DNA of 64,000 bases from Rahnella bruchi (GCF_003614975.1 NZ_QZWI01000003.1:186001-250000), one strand, 5' to 3'; positions 1 to 10,622 are shown, numbered from the stretch's first letter. Numbers and translations: made by a program. The notes: a model not told the origin generated them from the sequence alone.

Positions 1-54
1 GGGGTAACGGTCGTTCTCACCGTCCGGGTCTATGCGGGTGAGCGTATAGTCCAT
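1..54 (-). CDS. nuoB: NADH-quinone oxidoreductase subunit B, 5' end only
   Basis: Only the first 18 codons lie in the window; the gene runs off the left edge. The leftward reading starts MDYTLTRIDPDGENDRYP, which matches the N-terminus of enterobacterial NuoB, the peripheral-arm complex I subunit that carries iron-sulfur cluster N2. It lies 22 bp after the nuoA stop codon in the same direction, as expected for the nuo operon. The catalytic part is outside the window, so the call rests on these few residues and on the position directly after nuoA. Confidence 0.88.
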   Translation of the reverse strand, partial: MDYTLTRIDPDGENDRYP

Positions 55-76
55 CTTAATGCCTCTCTATGACTGC

Positions 77-520
77 TTACTGAGGGTGACTGTTGGTATT
101 AATAGCCGGGCTTGGTTTAACAGGTCCTTTCGAACGTGTTGGTGTCCAGTCGAGCGCGCCAATACGCACCAGATAGAACAAACCAGCCAGCAGTACCAAA
201 ATGAAAATGGTGGCTTCAACAAATCCGGTCCAGCCGCTTTCGCGAATAGATGTTGACCATGCATAGAGATACAAGGCTTCAACGTCGAAAATGACGAAAA
301 ACATGGCGACCAGATAGAACTTTGCGGACAAACGCAGTCTGGCTGTGCCGACAGAGGCGATACCTGATTCAAAAGGCGTGTTTTTGTAACGCGCCCGGGC
401 TCTCCCGCCAAGAAACGCGGCACCCAGTAACATCAGGCAACAAAGCCCCATTGCGACGATAAGAAAAACGGCGAACGCCCAGTGTTGAGCGATGACTTCA
501 GTGGCTGTTGACATACTCAT
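77..520 (-). CDS. nuoA: NADH-quinone oxidoreductase subunit A
   Basis: NuoA is a small membrane subunit of proton-pumping complex I, located at the junction of the peripheral and membrane arms. The 147-residue protein has three hydrophobic segments (about residues 13-36, 66-87 and 98-120) and the conserved loop between the first two (KNTPFESGI, then [19 protein letters not shown] with its acidic residues). The length equals that of the E. coli protein. It is the first gene of the nuo operon: nuoB follows after 22 bp, and a 713-bp non-coding stretch lies upstream, where the operon promoter should be. Confidence 0.97.
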   Translation of the reverse strand: MSMSTATEVIAQHWAFAVFLIVAMGLCCLMLLGAAFLGGRARARYKNTPFESGIASVGTARLRLSAKFYLVAMFFVIFDVEALYLYAWSTSIRESGWTGFVEATIFILVLLAGLFYLVRIGALDWTPTRSKGPVKPSPAINTNSHPQ

Positions 521-1233
521 TGCTTACTCATCAAAAGTGGCACTTTGGCATCTGCTCTGTAAGGTCGGCAGTTTGCGCACCACATCGATTCAAGGGAAGG
601 ATTAAAAACCACACAGTTCACGGCTCAACAAGGCATTAAGCCAGTGATTTGTTGTGGGCTTTTTACCCTTTTCTATAACCTTTTGTCAACTTTGACAAAA
701 GTAACTCCACATTAGTTTACATGCTTAGCATTTAATTAACATATCATGCGCCAGTACTTAAGCTAAATCGTGTCAGTAAAATACTGTGATAAAGCATGCG
801 CCTCTGATGGGAGTTATGACATCTTTCGAACTTTCCTATTGTCGCAGGAATAGGCACCGCTTCCACTCTCTTAATAGGGTTATTTTTTTGATCTGTGTCA
901 GAGATCTGTCAATTTTGATAGATAAAAAGACACACTTTTAACAAGTTTTGTTGATTTTCAAAAAACGACAAGCGATTTACGGAAAAATTTGATGCTTTTT
1001 TTTAACTTTGAAAAGTGCTGATTTTTTCGCCAGTTAGTCGCGAAATTGTGGTTGCGGAATGCTGCGGACAAGAGGTTTTACAAGGAACGGGAAACGATAA
1101 GGGCAAAAAAGGCGAGCTTTACAAGAAATAGTAAACGGAAGCACTAAAAGTATAACTATTACACCCCAAAAGAGGTAGAAGCCTTTACCCCCGCCTCGAG
1201 GATCGGAGGCGGAAGGTAAAGCTGAGGGAAATC
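521..1233. other. nuoA-lrhA intergenic region
   Basis: No credible gene is seen here. The DNA is visibly AT-rich, especially 880-1020, with runs such as AAAAAGACAC and TTTTTTTTAAC. It must hold the nuo promoter and its control sites. In E. coli this region is long and binds several anaerobic and global regulators. I could not assign a specific FNR, ArcA or NarL site with confidence. The lrhA end of the region holds a long hairpin, listed separately. Confidence 0.5.
1183..1221 (-). terminator. Hairpin downstream of lrhA
   Basis: CTTTACC (1183-1189) and CGCCTC (1192-1197) pair with GAGGCG (1206-1211) and GGTAAAG (1215-1221), giving a two-part stem with a small internal loop. It starts 13 bp past the lrhA stop codon. 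There is no T-run after it on the lrhA strand, so it may be an mRNA 3' end stabiliser or a weak terminator rather than a classical intrinsic one. Confidence 0.45.
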
Positions 1234-2178
1234 TTAGTTTTGGGAATCTGCCAGGAACTCCTGATCATCATCCACTACAGGACGCGGACCATAAGCACTC
1301 AGCGAATAAGGATCATTACCTTGCTCAACGGCATTGAAAATCGCCATGGCCAATTCATTTTCACAACGCGCATTTTTGTACAGCACATATTGCGTGTCAG
1401 GCAGCCTTGGTAAACCATCCTGTTCACCCAGAACTCGTAATTCCGGACTCATCATTTCGATAGGTCGCGCAGTCACGCCTAACCCGGCCCGCACCGCCGC
1501 ACGAATGGCCGACAATGTAGACGCTACATAGGCAATGCGCCATGGGATCCCCGCCTGATTAAGATACTCAGTCGCCATTAAACGATAAGGGCTTGGTTCA
1601 TCAAGCACTACCAGTGGCACGCTGTCCCCGGAAGGATAAGCAAAATCCGCTGAACAGTACCAAAGCGTTGGCGAAGTACGCAGTACGATATGTGGATGGT
1701 CGGTATTGGTCATCGTGGTGATGGCCAAATCCACTTCCTCACTTTCAAGCATCGATAACATGAAAGGACTGCGTTTAACGCGGACATCAATCGATAACTT
1801 AGGATAGATCGACGTCACCCGGCTGAGCAGGAAAGGCAAAATGGTGTCAGCTGTATCGTCTGACGCACCAATCGTTATCCCGCCCTGAACATTGCTGTAC
1901 ATCAAAGAGGTGCAGGCTTCATCATTAAAACGAAGGATTTTGCGTGCGTACCCCAATAACTGAATACCATGTTCAGTTAATAATTTATTGCGTCCATGTC
2001 TGGCAAACAGTTCTTTTCCAACGAGTTGTTCTAGACGTTGCATCTGTTGGCTTACCGCCGACTGAGTACGACACACAGCAGCAGCAGCCGCAGCGAACGT
2101 ATTTAAATCAGCAACAGCTACAAATGTCCTCAACAGGTCAAGGTCGAGATTGAGGATTGGACGATTTGCAATTGTCAT
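1234..2178 (-). CDS. lrhA: LysR-family transcriptional regulator LrhA
   Basis: LrhA (HexA/PecT in plant pathogens) is a LysR-type regulator that in E. coli represses flhDC, and so motility and chemotaxis, and also affects RpoS. The 314-residue protein (E. coli about 312) has an N-terminal winged helix-turn-helix at residues 14-75 ([20 protein letters not shown], then [13 protein letters not shown]) and a substrate-binding-like C-terminal domain from about residue 95. The alanine-rich HTH segment is typical of the LrhA/HexA branch. It sits alone between nuoA and the divergent alaA, as in E. coli. Motility is a plausible target here, since flk is also in the window, but no targets are shown by the sequence. 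Confidence 0.95.
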   Translation of the reverse strand: MTIANRPILNLDLDLLRTFVAVADLNTFAAAAAAVCRTQSAVSQQMQRLEQLVGKELFARHGRNKLLTEHGIQLLGYARKILRFNDEACTSLMYSNVQGGITIGASDDTADTILPFLLSRVTSIYPKLSIDVRVKRSPFMLSMLESEEVDLAITTMTNTDHPHIVLRTSPTLWYCSADFAYPSGDSVPLVVLDEPSPYRLMATEYLNQAGIPWRIAYVASTLSAIRAAVRAGLGVTARPIEMMSPELRVLGEQDGLPRLPDTQYVLYKNARCENELAMAIFNAVEQGNDPYSLSAYGPRPVVDDDQEFLADSQN

Positions 2179-3163
2179 AGTTTTTCTTCACTTTATAGAA
2201 TCTAATAACAAGCTACCCTGATGGTGCGTCAAAGTACCCGCAAAAAGCAGAATACCAGATATGACGGATACTCACTCATTTGATAAGCTAAATTGAGAAA
2301 TATTTGTGCATGAAAGTTTTCATCATTGTAAGCATCCGGGCATTAACTTTGCGCACAATAAATCCACATAAAGGCTAAATGATTAGAGCATCTTAATTAA
2401 TATAGTCTGCCCCGCTGAACCATTCCATAACCCGCCCGCGTGCGCCTTCTGTCTGAAGTGTCAAAAATCCCTGTAATGCCGTGCATCATAAAACATAAGC
2501 TAAATTAATTAATGAAACGAGCCAGTTAAAATATAATTCAACAAATTCATTGAGTCACGTGAATAACTGAATGGGTTAGCACGGACATAGTTAAAGCATG
2601 ATTAAGATTTTTCTCGTTTCTTCAAATTTTGTTTATGCTGACAAATTAAAATATATGCTTCTAAAACGTTTATATACTTTAAACAATTAGGATCATGAAA
2701 TCATTTATAACATGATCATCTATCCAGCATTAATTATTAAACATTAACGAAATAAAACTAATTCTGGTTAAGAATTATTATCAATAAACCGAGTCTGCCA
2801 GATTTTTTTTCAGAATTTGTCGAGCTTTGGTAAGTTTTCATGATGTTCTGTTCAAAACTCGCACTTAAGGGATTGCCTCATCGGGAGATGGGAGCAGCAA
2901 AAACAGTGAATTTATTGATTATAAAGCGTACTTTTGCGGAATATAAAAACGCTAAATATGACAACGGAAGAATTAAACACTATTCAGTGATTCGATTACT
3001 TTGCTAAAAACCCACCTGAACTGTCTTTACTGCTGTTTTTCACCAAAACGGTGCATAGCCCTTCTCATGCCCTCTGTCGGGGAGTAAATTGTGCCATTCG
3101 CACTGCTCTGCGGCCGCTCGTCGCCAGGGAAGAACAGGCTTTACTGAAAAGGCTCTCATTTAC
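2179..3163. other. Long AT-rich lrhA-alaA divergent intergenic region
   Basis: This 985-bp region lies between the divergent starts of lrhA and alaA. No reading frame in it is convincing: short frames near 3051-3160 run into alaA and have no family resemblance. The part from about 2380 to 2800 is strikingly AT-rich, which suggests nucleoid-protein binding and long leaders. In E. coli lrhA also has an unusually long 5' leader. I see no clear binding site for a named regulator. Confidence 0.5.
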
Positions 3164-4378
3164 ATGTCCCCGATTGAAAAATCCCACAAACTGGACAACG
3201 TCTGTTACGACATTCGCGGCCCGGTGCTTAAAGAAGCAAAACGCCTTGAAGAAGAAGGCAACAAAGTCCTCAAACTGAACATCGGCAACCCGGCGCCATT
3301 CGGATTTGAAGCACCAGATGAAATTCTGGTCGACGTTATCCGTAACCTGCCTACGGCGCAGGGCTACTGTGATTCCAAAGGTCTGTTTTCTGCACGTAAA
3401 GCCATCATGCAGCATTATCAGGCACGTGATATGCGGGACATCACGGTTGAAGATATCTATATCGGCAACGGTGTTTCTGAGTTGATCGTTCAGTCTATGC
3501 AGGCATTACTGAACACGGGTGACGAAATGCTGGTGCCTGCACCGGATTATCCTTTGTGGACAGCGGCCGTTTCACTTTCCGGCGGTAATGCGGTGCATTA
3601 CCTGTGTGACGAAGGTGCAGACTGGTTCCCGGATATCGCCGATATTCGTGACAAAATCACCCCGCACACCCGTGGCATTGTGATCATCAACCCGAACAAC
3701 CCGACGGGTGCGGTCTACAGCAAAGAATTGCTGATGCAGATTGTGGACATCGCCCGCGAACACAACCTGATCATCTTCGCTGACGAAATTTACGACAAAA
3801 TTCTTTATGACGAAGCCCAGCATATCTCTATCGCTACACTGGCACCGGATCTGCTGACTGTGACTTTTAACGGCCTGTCAAAAACTTACCGTGTTGCCGG
3901 TTTCCGTCAGGGTTGGATGGTCCTTAACGGGCCGAAGAAACATGCGAAAGGCTATATCGAAGGTCTGGAAATGCTGGCCTCGATGCGTCTGTGTGCCAAC
4001 GTGCCGATGCAACATGCCATTCAGACCGCGCTGGGCGGATACCAGAGCATCAGCGAGTTTATTCAGCCGGGCGGACGTCTGGTTGAGCAGCGTGACCGTG
4101 CATGGGAACTGATCAATCAAATCCCGGGGGTTTCCTGCGTGAAACCTAAAGGCGCGCTGTATATGTTCCCGCGTATTGATGCCAAGCGTTTTAACATCCA
4201 TGACGACCAGAAAATGGTGCTCGACCTGTTGTTGCAGCAAAAGGTTCTGCTGGTTCAGGGCTCGGCATTCAACTGGCCGTATCCGGATCACGTTCGCATC
4301 GTCACGCTGCCGCGTGTGGACGAACTGGAAATGGCCGTAAACAAACTGGGCCGTTTCCTCGAGACCTACCGCCAGTAA
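3164..4378 (+). CDS. alaA: Glutamate-pyruvate aminotransferase AlaA
   Basis: AlaA (YfbQ) is a pyridoxal-phosphate fold type I aminotransferase that makes alanine from pyruvate and glutamate in the cytoplasm. The protein has 404 residues from the chosen ATG. An in-frame ATG 25 codons upstream (3089) would add a tail that family members lack, so I start at [19 protein letters not shown], which is the known N-terminus. Visible motifs are [11 protein letters not shown], the [10 protein letters not shown] segment, and the PLP lysine in [14 protein letters not shown] near residue 240. A strong terminator follows the stop codon. The gene stands alone, divergent from lrhA. Confidence 0.96.
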   Translation: MSPIEKSHKLDNVCYDIRGPVLKEAKRLEEEGNKVLKLNIGNPAPFGFEAPDEILVDVIRNLPTAQGYCDSKGLFSARKAIMQHYQARDMRDITVEDIYIGNGVSELIVQSMQALLNTGDEMLVPAPDYPLWTAAVSLSGGNAVHYLCDEGADWFPDIADIRDKITPHTRGIVIINPNNPTGAVYSKELLMQIVDIAREHNLIIFADEIYDKILYDEAQHISIATLAPDLLTVTFNGLSKTYRVAGFRQGWMVLNGPKKHAKGYIEGLEMLASMRLCANVPMQHAIQTALGGYQSISEFIQPGGRLVEQRDRAWELINQIPGVSCVKPKGALYMFPRIDAKRFNIHDDQKMVLDLLLQQKVLLVQGSAFNWPYPDHVRIVTLPRVDELEMAVNKLGRFLETYRQ

Positions 4379-4383
4379 TCTTC

Positions 4384-4415
4384 AGGGCGCAGCATAAACA
4401 GCTGCGCCCTTTTCT
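4384..4415 (+). terminator. Intrinsic terminator of alaA
   Basis: AGGGCGCAGC (4384-4393) and GCTGCGCCCT (4401-4410) form a perfect 10-bp stem with a 7-nt loop, followed by TTTCTCTTTC. It begins 6 bp past the alaA stop codon. Confidence 0.9.
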
Positions 4416-4488
4416 CTTTCGCCTATTTACATCACTGCCCCGCACTGCTCACAATGGACGCTCATTCACCGTTGTTATTGAGAGTGCT

Positions 4489-5088
4489 ATGAATCAGAGC
4501 CATTTTTTCGCCCATCTTTCCCGCCTCAAACTGATCAGCCGCTGGCCGCTGATGCGCAATGTCCGTACAGAGAATGTCTCTGAGCACAGCCTGCAGGTTG
4601 CCTTTGTGGCACATGCGTTAGCCGTCATTAAGAACCGCAAATTTAATGGCAATCTGAGTGCTGAACGGGTTGCCCTGCTGGCGATGTACCACGATGCCAG
4701 TGAAGTGCTGACCGGTGATATGCCAACCCCCATCAAGTATTACAATCCGCAAATTGCTCATGAATATAAAAAGATCGAAAAAATTGCTCAGCAAAAACTG
4801 ATTGAAATGCTGCCGAAGGAATTGCAGGAAGATTTCCGCCCGCTGATTGACGAGCATTATTACACTGAAGAGGAAAAGCTGACGGTCAAACAGGCGGATG
4901 CACTTTGCGCCTACCTGAAATGCCTGGAAGAATTGTCCGCAGGGAATAATGAATTCAAGCTGGCAAAAGCCCGTCTCGAGAAGACGCTGGCAGACAGACA
5001 AAGCCCGGAAATGGACTATTTTATGGAAGTCTTTATTCCGAGCTTCAGCCTGTCGCTGGATGAAATCAGCCTCGACTCCCCGCTCTGA
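4489..5088 (+). CDS. yfbR: 5'-deoxynucleotidase YfbR
   Basis: YfbR is an HD-domain phosphohydrolase that removes phosphate from deoxynucleoside 5'-monophosphates; it helps balance dNTP pools and acts in dCTP-to-dUMP flow. The 199-residue protein carries the metal-binding set: His33 in SEHSLQVAF, His68-Asp69 in [12 protein letters not shown] and Asp137 in [10 protein letters not shown]. Length and sequence match E. coli YfbR. The stop codon directly abuts the stop codon of the convergent yfbS with no base between them (see findings). It follows alaA but has its own gap after the alaA terminator. Confidence 0.96.
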   Translation: MNQSHFFAHLSRLKLISRWPLMRNVRTENVSEHSLQVAFVAHALAVIKNRKFNGNLSAERVALLAMYHDASEVLTGDMPTPIKYYNPQIAHEYKKIEKIAQQKLIEMLPKELQEDFRPLIDEHYYTEEEKLTVKQADALCAYLKCLEELSAGNNEFKLAKARLEKTLADRQSPEMDYFMEVFIPSFSLSLDEISLDSPL

Positions 5089-6921
5089 TCAGAACGGGAA
5101 AAGTACCGGCACCAGAAACACGCTGACGACCATCACCAGCAATGTGAACGGTACACCGATGCGGATAAAGTCGCCGAATTTATAATTACCCGGCACCATC
5201 ACCAGCGTGTTCACCGGTGACGAGACAGGTGTCATAAAGGCAGCGGACGCGGCAATCGCGATGATCATGGTGAACGGGTAAGGTGAGACGCCCATCTGAT
5301 GCGCCGCTGCAATAGCAATCGGCGCCATTAGCACCGCAGTGGCTGTATTAGAAATAAACAGCCCGATGCCCGCGCAGAGAATGAATAAACTCAGCAGCAT
5401 CATATACGGACCGTGACCGCCGCTGACTTCCATTAGCCCCTTCACAATCAGCGCCACACCGCCGGTTTTTTGCAGTGCAAGCGCAAACGGCATCATCCCG
5501 ATAATCAGCAACAGGCTTGGCCAGTGAATGGCTCTGTAAGCGCCTTCCATCGTGATGCAGCGAAATTTCCCCATCAGAATGCAGGCGATAATGGCAGCAA
5601 TAGCATTGGGCACGTCGTCAGTGAGCATCAACGCCACCATCAGGGCCAGACAAAACAGCGCATGCGGAGCCTGACTCAGCGCAGGCGCAACTTCGTCCAC
5701 TTCGGCGGGAAGATTCAGCACGATGAAATCATGCATCTGTTGCTGAAGCTGGCGGATAAGTTTCCAGTCGCCAATCACCAGCAACATATCCCCGAGCTGT
5801 AATTCTTCATCAACCAGTCTGCCTTCCAGCGCCTCACCCTGACGGCGAATGCCCACCACGTTCAGACCGTAGGCTGAGCGGAATGCCACATCCCGCAGGG
5901 TCTTACCCAGTAATTCAGAATCAGGGATTAATGACACTTCTGCCATACCGACGTCACGTGACTGATCTGAGAAATATTCCCCGCGCAATACCATCGGCTC
6001 CAGCATTTCCTCGGTACAAAACTGCCGGAACGTTATACCGGAATCAGACATATCGAGCAGTAAAACGTCTCGGGCAAACAGTTCGGTATTCCCCGTCGCG
6101 CTGACCATGACACGACGAAACTTACGCCAGCGTTCGATGCCCACCACATTTGCACCATAACGTGAACGCAGGTGTAAATCATCCAGTGTTCGCCCGACCA
6201 GCGGAGAGCCGGGGCGCACAGTCACCCTTCGCGCCCGACCGGTCAGACGATAGTCGCGGATCAAATCGCGGAAAGTCCGCCGTTTCCAGCGGTGTTTATC
6301 CTGCAAAGCATTATCGGATGAGAGCCAGCGACGGGCGATCAGCATATAGCCGACGCCCATGATCAATACGACCAGCCCGACCGGTGTCACGCCAAAAAAA
6401 CCAAAACCGTCGAATCCTTCACGCAACAGCTCACTATTGACCACCATATTGGGCGGTGTCGCCACCAGCGTCATCATGCCGCTGATGAGTCCGGCAAAAC
6501 TCAGTGGCATCATCAGGCGTGCGGGAGAGGTTTTCATGCGGGCAGAAACGCTGATGACAACAGGAATGAAAATCGCAACCACGCCGGTGGAACTCATGAA
6601 AGCTCCGAGACCGGCGACTGTGAGCATCAGCAAAACCAGCATGCGGGTTTCACTGTTACCGGCGACTTTCATCAGCCAGTCGCCCACCTGATAGGCCACG
6701 CCGGTTCTGACCAGACCGTGTCCAACGACAAACAGGGCGGCAATCAGAATAACGTTGGGATCACTGAATCCGGCCAGCGCTTCATTGATGGTCAGCGTGC
6801 CGCTCAGGACGAAAGCGATGATCACCAGCAAGGCCACGATATCCATTCGCAGCGTATTGCGTGCGAACAACACCATAGCAATAACAAGTAACGTGACTAC
6901 CCAAAGTAATTCACCGGTCAA
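5089..6921 (-). CDS. yfbS: SLC13/DASS-type ion transporter YfbS with two TrkA-C domains
   Basis: This is a predicted inner-membrane anion transporter of the divalent anion:sodium symporter type; its substrate is not established. It has 610 residues, the same as E. coli YfbS. The order is an N-terminal hydrophobic half (about 1-200, with the [16 protein letters not shown] signature), two cytosolic RCK/TrkA-C ligand-binding domains (about 210-295 and 300-385, each with a conserved L-G-x-T-L-x-D-L/V pattern), then a C-terminal hydrophobic half with [18 protein letters not shown] and [15 protein letters not shown] motifs. It is convergent with yfbR and lies downstream of yfbT, separated by a terminator. 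Confidence 0.93.
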   Translation of the reverse strand: MTGELLWVVTLLVIAMVLFARNTLRMDIVALLVIIAFVLSGTLTINEALAGFSDPNVILIAALFVVGHGLVRTGVAYQVGDWLMKVAGNSETRMLVLLMLTVAGLGAFMSSTGVVAIFIPVVISVSARMKTSPARLMMPLSFAGLISGMMTLVATPPNMVVNSELLREGFDGFGFFGVTPVGLVVLIMGVGYMLIARRWLSSDNALQDKHRWKRRTFRDLIRDYRLTGRARRVTVRPGSPLVGRTLDDLHLRSRYGANVVGIERWRKFRRVMVSATGNTELFARDVLLLDMSDSGITFRQFCTEEMLEPMVLRGEYFSDQSRDVGMAEVSLIPDSELLGKTLRDVAFRSAYGLNVVGIRRQGEALEGRLVDEELQLGDMLLVIGDWKLIRQLQQQMHDFIVLNLPAEVDEVAPALSQAPHALFCLALMVALMLTDDVPNAIAAIIACILMGKFRCITMEGAYRAIHWPSLLLIIGMMPFALALQKTGGVALIVKGLMEVSGGHGPYMMLLSLFILCAGIGLFISNTATAVLMAPIAIAAAHQMGVSPYPFTMIIAIAASAAFMTPVSSPVNTLVMVPGNYKFGDFIRIGVPFTLLVMVVSVFLVPVLFPF

Positions 6922-6974
6922 AACACACTCCGTTTGCGTTGAGATTGAGAGGCAGGACGGATATCAGAATGGCA

Positions 6975-7002
6975 TAAAAAAACCCCGCACAGGCGAGGTT
7001 TA
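6975..7002 (-). terminator. Intrinsic terminator downstream of yfbT
   Basis: On the minus strand AACCTCGC pairs with GCGGGGTT (one G-T wobble) around a 4-nt loop and is followed by a run of T. It lies between the yfbT stop codon at 7040 and the yfbS start at 6921. Confidence 0.85.
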
Positions 7003-7039
7003 TATCAATTTAAAGAAGGAAATTGTGTTTTTTCTGTAC

Positions 7040-7699
7040 TTAACGCAGGCTGACTTTCACACCGTCGTCAGAACTGCTGACCAGCAAAATTTCCAGCGTC
7101 GACAGGTCGAAATCCACGTTTTCAATTCCTGGTGTGTCGTCAGGTGCGTTAACAGCAATGACTTTGCAGCCCGCAGCCAGACCGGCCATCACGCCCGCAG
7201 CGGCGTCTTCAACGACCACGCAATCTTCCGGTGCCAGACCTAAACGTTCGGCACCCAGTAAATACGCATCCGGTTGCGGTTTACCATTTTTTACCTGTTC
7301 GGCTGTAATAAATACTTCTGGCTCAGGCAGATGCGCCGCTTTATGACGGGCGCTGGCGACAGGCATTGAACCGGAGGTCACAATCGCCCAGGGAATGTTC
7401 TGGCGATTGAGTTCGCTTAACAGCAAATGCGCGCCGGGAAGCGCGGTAACACCTTCGGTATCCGTCGCTTCAATTTGTTCCAGTTTAAGAAACTCTTTCT
7501 GAATCGTTTCTTCGCTCTCCCCTTCCATGAAATGACGTAAGGAAGTAATCGCCTGTTTGCCGTGAATGAACGCCAGAACATCCTGAGGATCAACTCCCCA
7601 ACTGAGCGCCCAGTTAATCCATGAACGCTCAACTGCCGGTAATGAATCCACTAACGTCCCATCAAGGTCGAACAAGAAACCTTTGCACTCCACAGGCAA
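7040..7699 (-). CDS. yfbT: HAD-superfamily sugar phosphatase YfbT
   Basis: YfbT (HxpA) is a haloacid-dehalogenase-like phosphatase; the E. coli enzyme dephosphorylates small sugar phosphates. The 219-residue protein has HAD motif I FDLDGTLVDS (Asp11 and Asp13), a helical cap after it, motif II in VTSGSMPVAS, a motif III lysine around NGKPQPDAY and motif IV DCVVVEDAAAG. The length is close to that of the E. coli protein. It is followed by a terminator and preceded 21 bp upstream by the end of yfbU, so the two might be co-transcribed. The physiological substrate cannot be read from sequence. Confidence 0.92.
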   Translation of the reverse strand: MPVECKGFLFDLDGTLVDSLPAVERSWINWALSWGVDPQDVLAFIHGKQAITSLRHFMEGESEETIQKEFLKLEQIEATDTEGVTALPGAHLLLSELNRQNIPWAIVTSGSMPVASARHKAAHLPEPEVFITAEQVKNGKPQPDAYLLGAERLGLAPEDCVVVEDAAAGVMAGLAAGCKVIAVNAPDDTPGIENVDFDLSTLEILLVSSSDDGVKVSLR

Positions 7700-7720
7700 T
7701 TCCCCTTTGGTTATTTCACA

Positions 7721-8215
7721 TCAAGCATTAATGATTTGCGCGATCTCTACCGCACTCAGATGGTACTGACGGGGACATGATTGCCACACCGCCAGCATAC
7801 GTTGGTATTTATCCCACATTTTGGTCTGTGAGTTAAAGCCATGCGTGCCGGCATCGAAGTCAGTGTAACGTCCTTCGGTGTTCACCATGAAGCGAACATA
7901 GCTTAAATAACGGGATTCAGTGGCAGCATCGAAACCGAGGAAATCGATACGGCGGCGATCCAAATCCTGCGTGTCTTTCAGATTGGTCCACGACACCTGC
8001 ATGGCATGGTGCATTTCCATAATATTAATCACTGTCCGACAGGTTTCTTCCGGCAACTCGCCAAAATCTCTGTCCAGCTCGCGCATTTGCAAACCAAAAC
8101 CGCGTTCAATTACCGTCTGTAAACGGCGATAACGTTCTGCGTTATCGGGATCCAGCATGGTCATCATTTTGTATTGATTCGACAAAATCAGGCGTTGAGC
8201 GTTAGTCATTTCCAT
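7721..8215 (-). CDS. yfbU: Conserved protein YfbU (UPF0304)
   Basis: YfbU is a conserved small cytoplasmic protein of unclear role. The open frame extends upstream to 8359, but the conserved N-terminus is [20 protein letters not shown], so I place the start at 8215. This gives 164 residues, the same as E. coli YfbU. The rest is highly conserved and mostly helical. The 48 extra codons upstream overlap a hairpin and show no conservation with family members I know. It lies between yfbV and yfbT in the same direction. Confidence 0.93.
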   Translation of the reverse strand: MEMTNAQRLILSNQYKMMTMLDPDNAERYRRLQTVIERGFGLQMRELDRDFGELPEETCRTVINIMEMHHAMQVSWTNLKDTQDLDRRRIDFLGFDAATESRYLSYVRFMVNTEGRYTDFDAGTHGFNSQTKMWDKYQRMLAVWQSCPRQYHLSAVEIAQIINA

Positions 8216-8326
8216 CGTGAAAATCCTCATGTCTGCATAATGAGCAAAGCATGGCATAGCGCAAAGTTCTGCGAAATCGCAAGCACACCATTCTTTGATT
8301 TGAATCGGGATCTCATCTGAAATAAT

Positions 8327-8351
8327 CACCGGAGGGGATTTTCCTCCGGTG
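8327..8351. repeat. Perfect inverted repeat between yfbV and yfbU
   Basis: CACCGGAGG (8327-8335) and CCTCCGGTG (8343-8351) are perfect 9-bp arms with a 7-nt loop. It lies 60 bp past the yfbV stop codon and 112 bp before yfbU. On the minus strand it is followed by ATTATTTC, so it may be a weak terminator of yfbV. Confidence 0.5.
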
Positions 8352-8410
8352 AGATGCAACTCATGAAAGACTATAGATGATGGCTGACAGGGTCAGTGAG
8401 GAAATCGGGA

Positions 8411-8866
8411 TTACAGATCGTCTAAAAATGTTTTATCGAGTTGCTTAAACGCGCGTTTGAGCACGTCAGCTAAAGACTGATAGGTCGGGGTACCCTCAAT
8501 CGGTGCCAGCGCCTGCCCTGCTTCAGCAAGCTTATTGCGCACGTCATGGAACCAGCCGAGTAAAGCGGGCGGCAATGGCGTCACCGAACGGCGACCGAGC
8601 CACCACAATCCCTGCATTGGCAAACTACAGGCAAAAATCGCCGTGGCCACCGCCAGCCCAAGCTGCCCGCCCAGGGCAATTTGCCACGTCAGGGTGAAGA
8701 CGGCCACCGGCGGCATAATACGCACGGCAAAACGGGTAGCCGTGGAGATGCGGTTCTCCGGAAACATCGGAGCCAGGCGCTTGTCTGACGGCCATGTCTT
8801 CATGTAATGCTGTCCGCGCTGGAAGATCTGGAACCAGCTTACGGAGCCTGTTGGCTTACTCGTCAT
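8411..8866 (-). CDS. yfbV: UPF0208 membrane protein YfbV
   Basis: YfbV is a small inner-membrane protein; work in E. coli linked it to insulation of the Ter macrodomain, next to which it is unconnected by operon. The 151-residue protein, the same length as in E. coli, has two hydrophobic helices (about residues 47-66 and 67-86) and a conserved N-terminal GQHYMKTWP block. It is transcribed away from ackA with a 519-bp gap between them. The identification rests on clear sequence similarity; the function is taken from the family. Confidence 0.92.
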   Translation of the reverse strand: MTSKPTGSVSWFQIFQRGQHYMKTWPSDKRLAPMFPENRISTATRFAVRIMPPVAVFTLTWQIALGGQLGLAVATAIFACSLPMQGLWWLGRRSVTPLPPALLGWFHDVRNKLAEAGQALAPIEGTPTYQSLADVLKRAFKQLDKTFLDDL

Positions 8867-9385
8867 ATTTGCACCTCAACTTCACGTATAAAATTTAAAA
8901 AATAGTTGTAAAACATAAACTGGAGTTTACCACGATAAAATATATTTTGTTTTTGCTGACACTGTCGGTATTCTATCGCAGCCTCGCAACCCTCTCAGGC
9001 AACGACATCATAATAAAGTTGGGGTACAAACGGTAAATTGCAATGTTTGCTCCCTACATTAAGCATAGTGCCTTGCTCAGAGTGGTTTTGTAATTAGTTA
9101 TTGTATTTTTTGTTAGTGATTTTACTGATTAGTAACATCCTGAAGACGCTTAACCGGGACACTTTGTGCCCACGCACAGATTATTTCTCAGTTATCAGAG
9201 GGCTTAAAAAAACAGAGCCCGGCGATTCTCCAGCTTTTTCATCGTCATGCCGGTTTTGGCTCTCCGGCATGATGTTAATCATAATTGTCACCGCCATTAT
9301 GCGCTACGCTTGATGTCAGATTGACGATTTATTAACCACGTGTATTGTTTTTCTTAAACAGCACCAACAATAAATAGGTACTTCC
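8867..9385. other. yfbV-ackA divergent intergenic region
   Basis: No gene is supported here. A 70-codon frame at 9101-9313 starts with TTG and is low-complexity hydrophobic. The region should hold the ackA promoter, and the stretch just before yfbV is AT-rich. I did not find a clean site for a named regulator. Confidence 0.5.
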
Positions 9386-10588
9386 ATGTCGAGTAAGCTT
9401 GTACTGGTTCTTAACTGTGGTAGTTCTTCCCTTAAGTTTGCCATCATTGATGCAGCAAACGGCGAAGAGCACATTTCAGGTTTAGCCGAATGTTTCCATC
9501 TGCCAGAAGCGCGCATTAAATGGAAAATGGACGGTGGCAAAGAAGAAGCCGCTTTAGGTGCGGGTGCCGCACACAGCGAAGCACTGAAATACATCGTTAA
9601 CAACATTCTGAGCCAAAAACCTGAGCTGTCCGCAGAGCTGGTTGCAATCGGCCACCGCATCGTTCATGGCGGCGAAAAGCTGACCAAGTCCATGCTTATC
9701 ACCGACGCGGTCATCGAAGGTATCAAAGAATCTATCCCGTTTGCGCCACTGCATAACCCGGCCCACCTGATCGGTATCGACGAAGCGCTGAAATCCTTCC
9801 CTAAACTGGCTGATAAAAACGTTGCCGTTTTCGACACCGCTTTCCATCAGACCATGCCGGAAGAGTCTTACCTCTACGCTCTGCCGTACAGCCTGTATAA
9901 AGATCACCACATCCGTCGTTACGGCGCACACGGTACCAGTCACTTCTACGTGACTCAGGAAGCCGCTAAAATGCTGAACAAACCAGTGGAAGAAGTGAAC
10001 CTGATCACTTGTCACCTGGGTAACGGCGGTTCTGTCAGTGCTATCCGTAACGGCAAATGTGTCGATACTTCTATGGGGCTGACCCCGCTGGAAGGTCTGG
10101 TGATGGGTACCCGCAGCGGTGACATCGATCCGGCCATCATCTTCCATCTGCACGATTCACTGGGCATGAGCGTTGATCAAATCAACAAAATGCTGACCAA
10201 AGAATCTGGCCTGTTGGGTCTGACTGAAGTCACCAGCGATTGCCGTTATGTTGAAGACAACTACGCGACCAAAGCTGACGCAAAACGCGCAATGGACGTG
10301 TTCTGCCACCGTCTGGCGAAATACATCGGTGCCTACACGTCACTGATGGAAGGCCGTCTGGACGCTATCGTCTTCACCGGCGGTATCGGCGAAAACGCTG
10401 CAATGGTTCGCGAACTGTCCCTGGACAAACTGGGCCTGCTGGGCTTTGAAGTTGACCACGAACGCAACCTGGCTGCACGCTTCGGCAAATCCGGTGCCAT
10501 CAACAAAGAAGGCACCCGCGCCGCTCTGGTCATCCCGACCAACGAAGAGCTGGTGATTGCACAAGACGCTGCGCGTCTGACTGCATAA
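9386..10588 (+). CDS. ackA: Acetate kinase
   Basis: AckA interconverts acetyl phosphate and acetate with ADP/ATP; with Pta it forms the acetate overflow and ATP-yielding pathway. The protein has 400 residues as in E. coli. Motifs seen are [12 protein letters not shown] near the N-terminus, the AHGTSHFYV block near residue 180, [21 protein letters not shown] and the C-terminal [12 protein letters not shown]. It is 162 bp upstream of pta, and a hairpin with a short T-run in the gap may set the ratio of the two transcripts. Confidence 0.98.
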   Translation: MSSKLVLVLNCGSSSLKFAIIDAANGEEHISGLAECFHLPEARIKWKMDGGKEEAALGAGAAHSEALKYIVNNILSQKPELSAELVAIGHRIVHGGEKLTKSMLITDAVIEGIKESIPFAPLHNPAHLIGIDEALKSFPKLADKNVAVFDTAFHQTMPEESYLYALPYSLYKDHHIRRYGAHGTSHFYVTQEAAKMLNKPVEEVNLITCHLGNGGSVSAIRNGKCVDTSMGLTPLEGLVMGTRSGDIDPAIIFHLHDSLGMSVDQINKMLTKESGLLGLTEVTSDCRYVEDNYATKADAKRAMDVFCHRLAKYIGAYTSLMEGRLDAIVFTGGIGENAAMVRELSLDKLGLLGFEVDHERNLAARFGKSGAINKEGTRAALVIPTNEELVIAQDAARLTA

Positions 10589-10597
10589 TTCTGAGAC

Positions 10598-10622
10598 TGC
10601 CCGCGTAATGCGGGCAATTTTT
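10598..10622 (+). terminator. Hairpin terminator/attenuator between ackA and pta
   Basis: TGCCCGC (10598-10604) and GCGGGCA (10610-10616) form a perfect 7-bp stem with a 5-nt loop, followed by ATTTTTC. Because pta lies downstream in the same direction, it probably acts as a partial terminator or 3' end stabiliser for ackA. Confidence 0.75.

Noticed and set aside
3051-3163. Short frames and the upstream extension of alaA
   Set aside because: The added residues are absent from AlaA proteins; the ATG at 3164 gives the known N-terminus.
8216-8359. Upstream extension of yfbU
   Set aside because: It would include a hairpin and 48 unconserved codons; the family starts at the ATG at 8215.
9101-9313. 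Short hydrophobic frame upstream of ackA
   Set aside because: It begins with TTG, has no clear ribosome site and no family resemblance, and lies where the ackA promoter should be.
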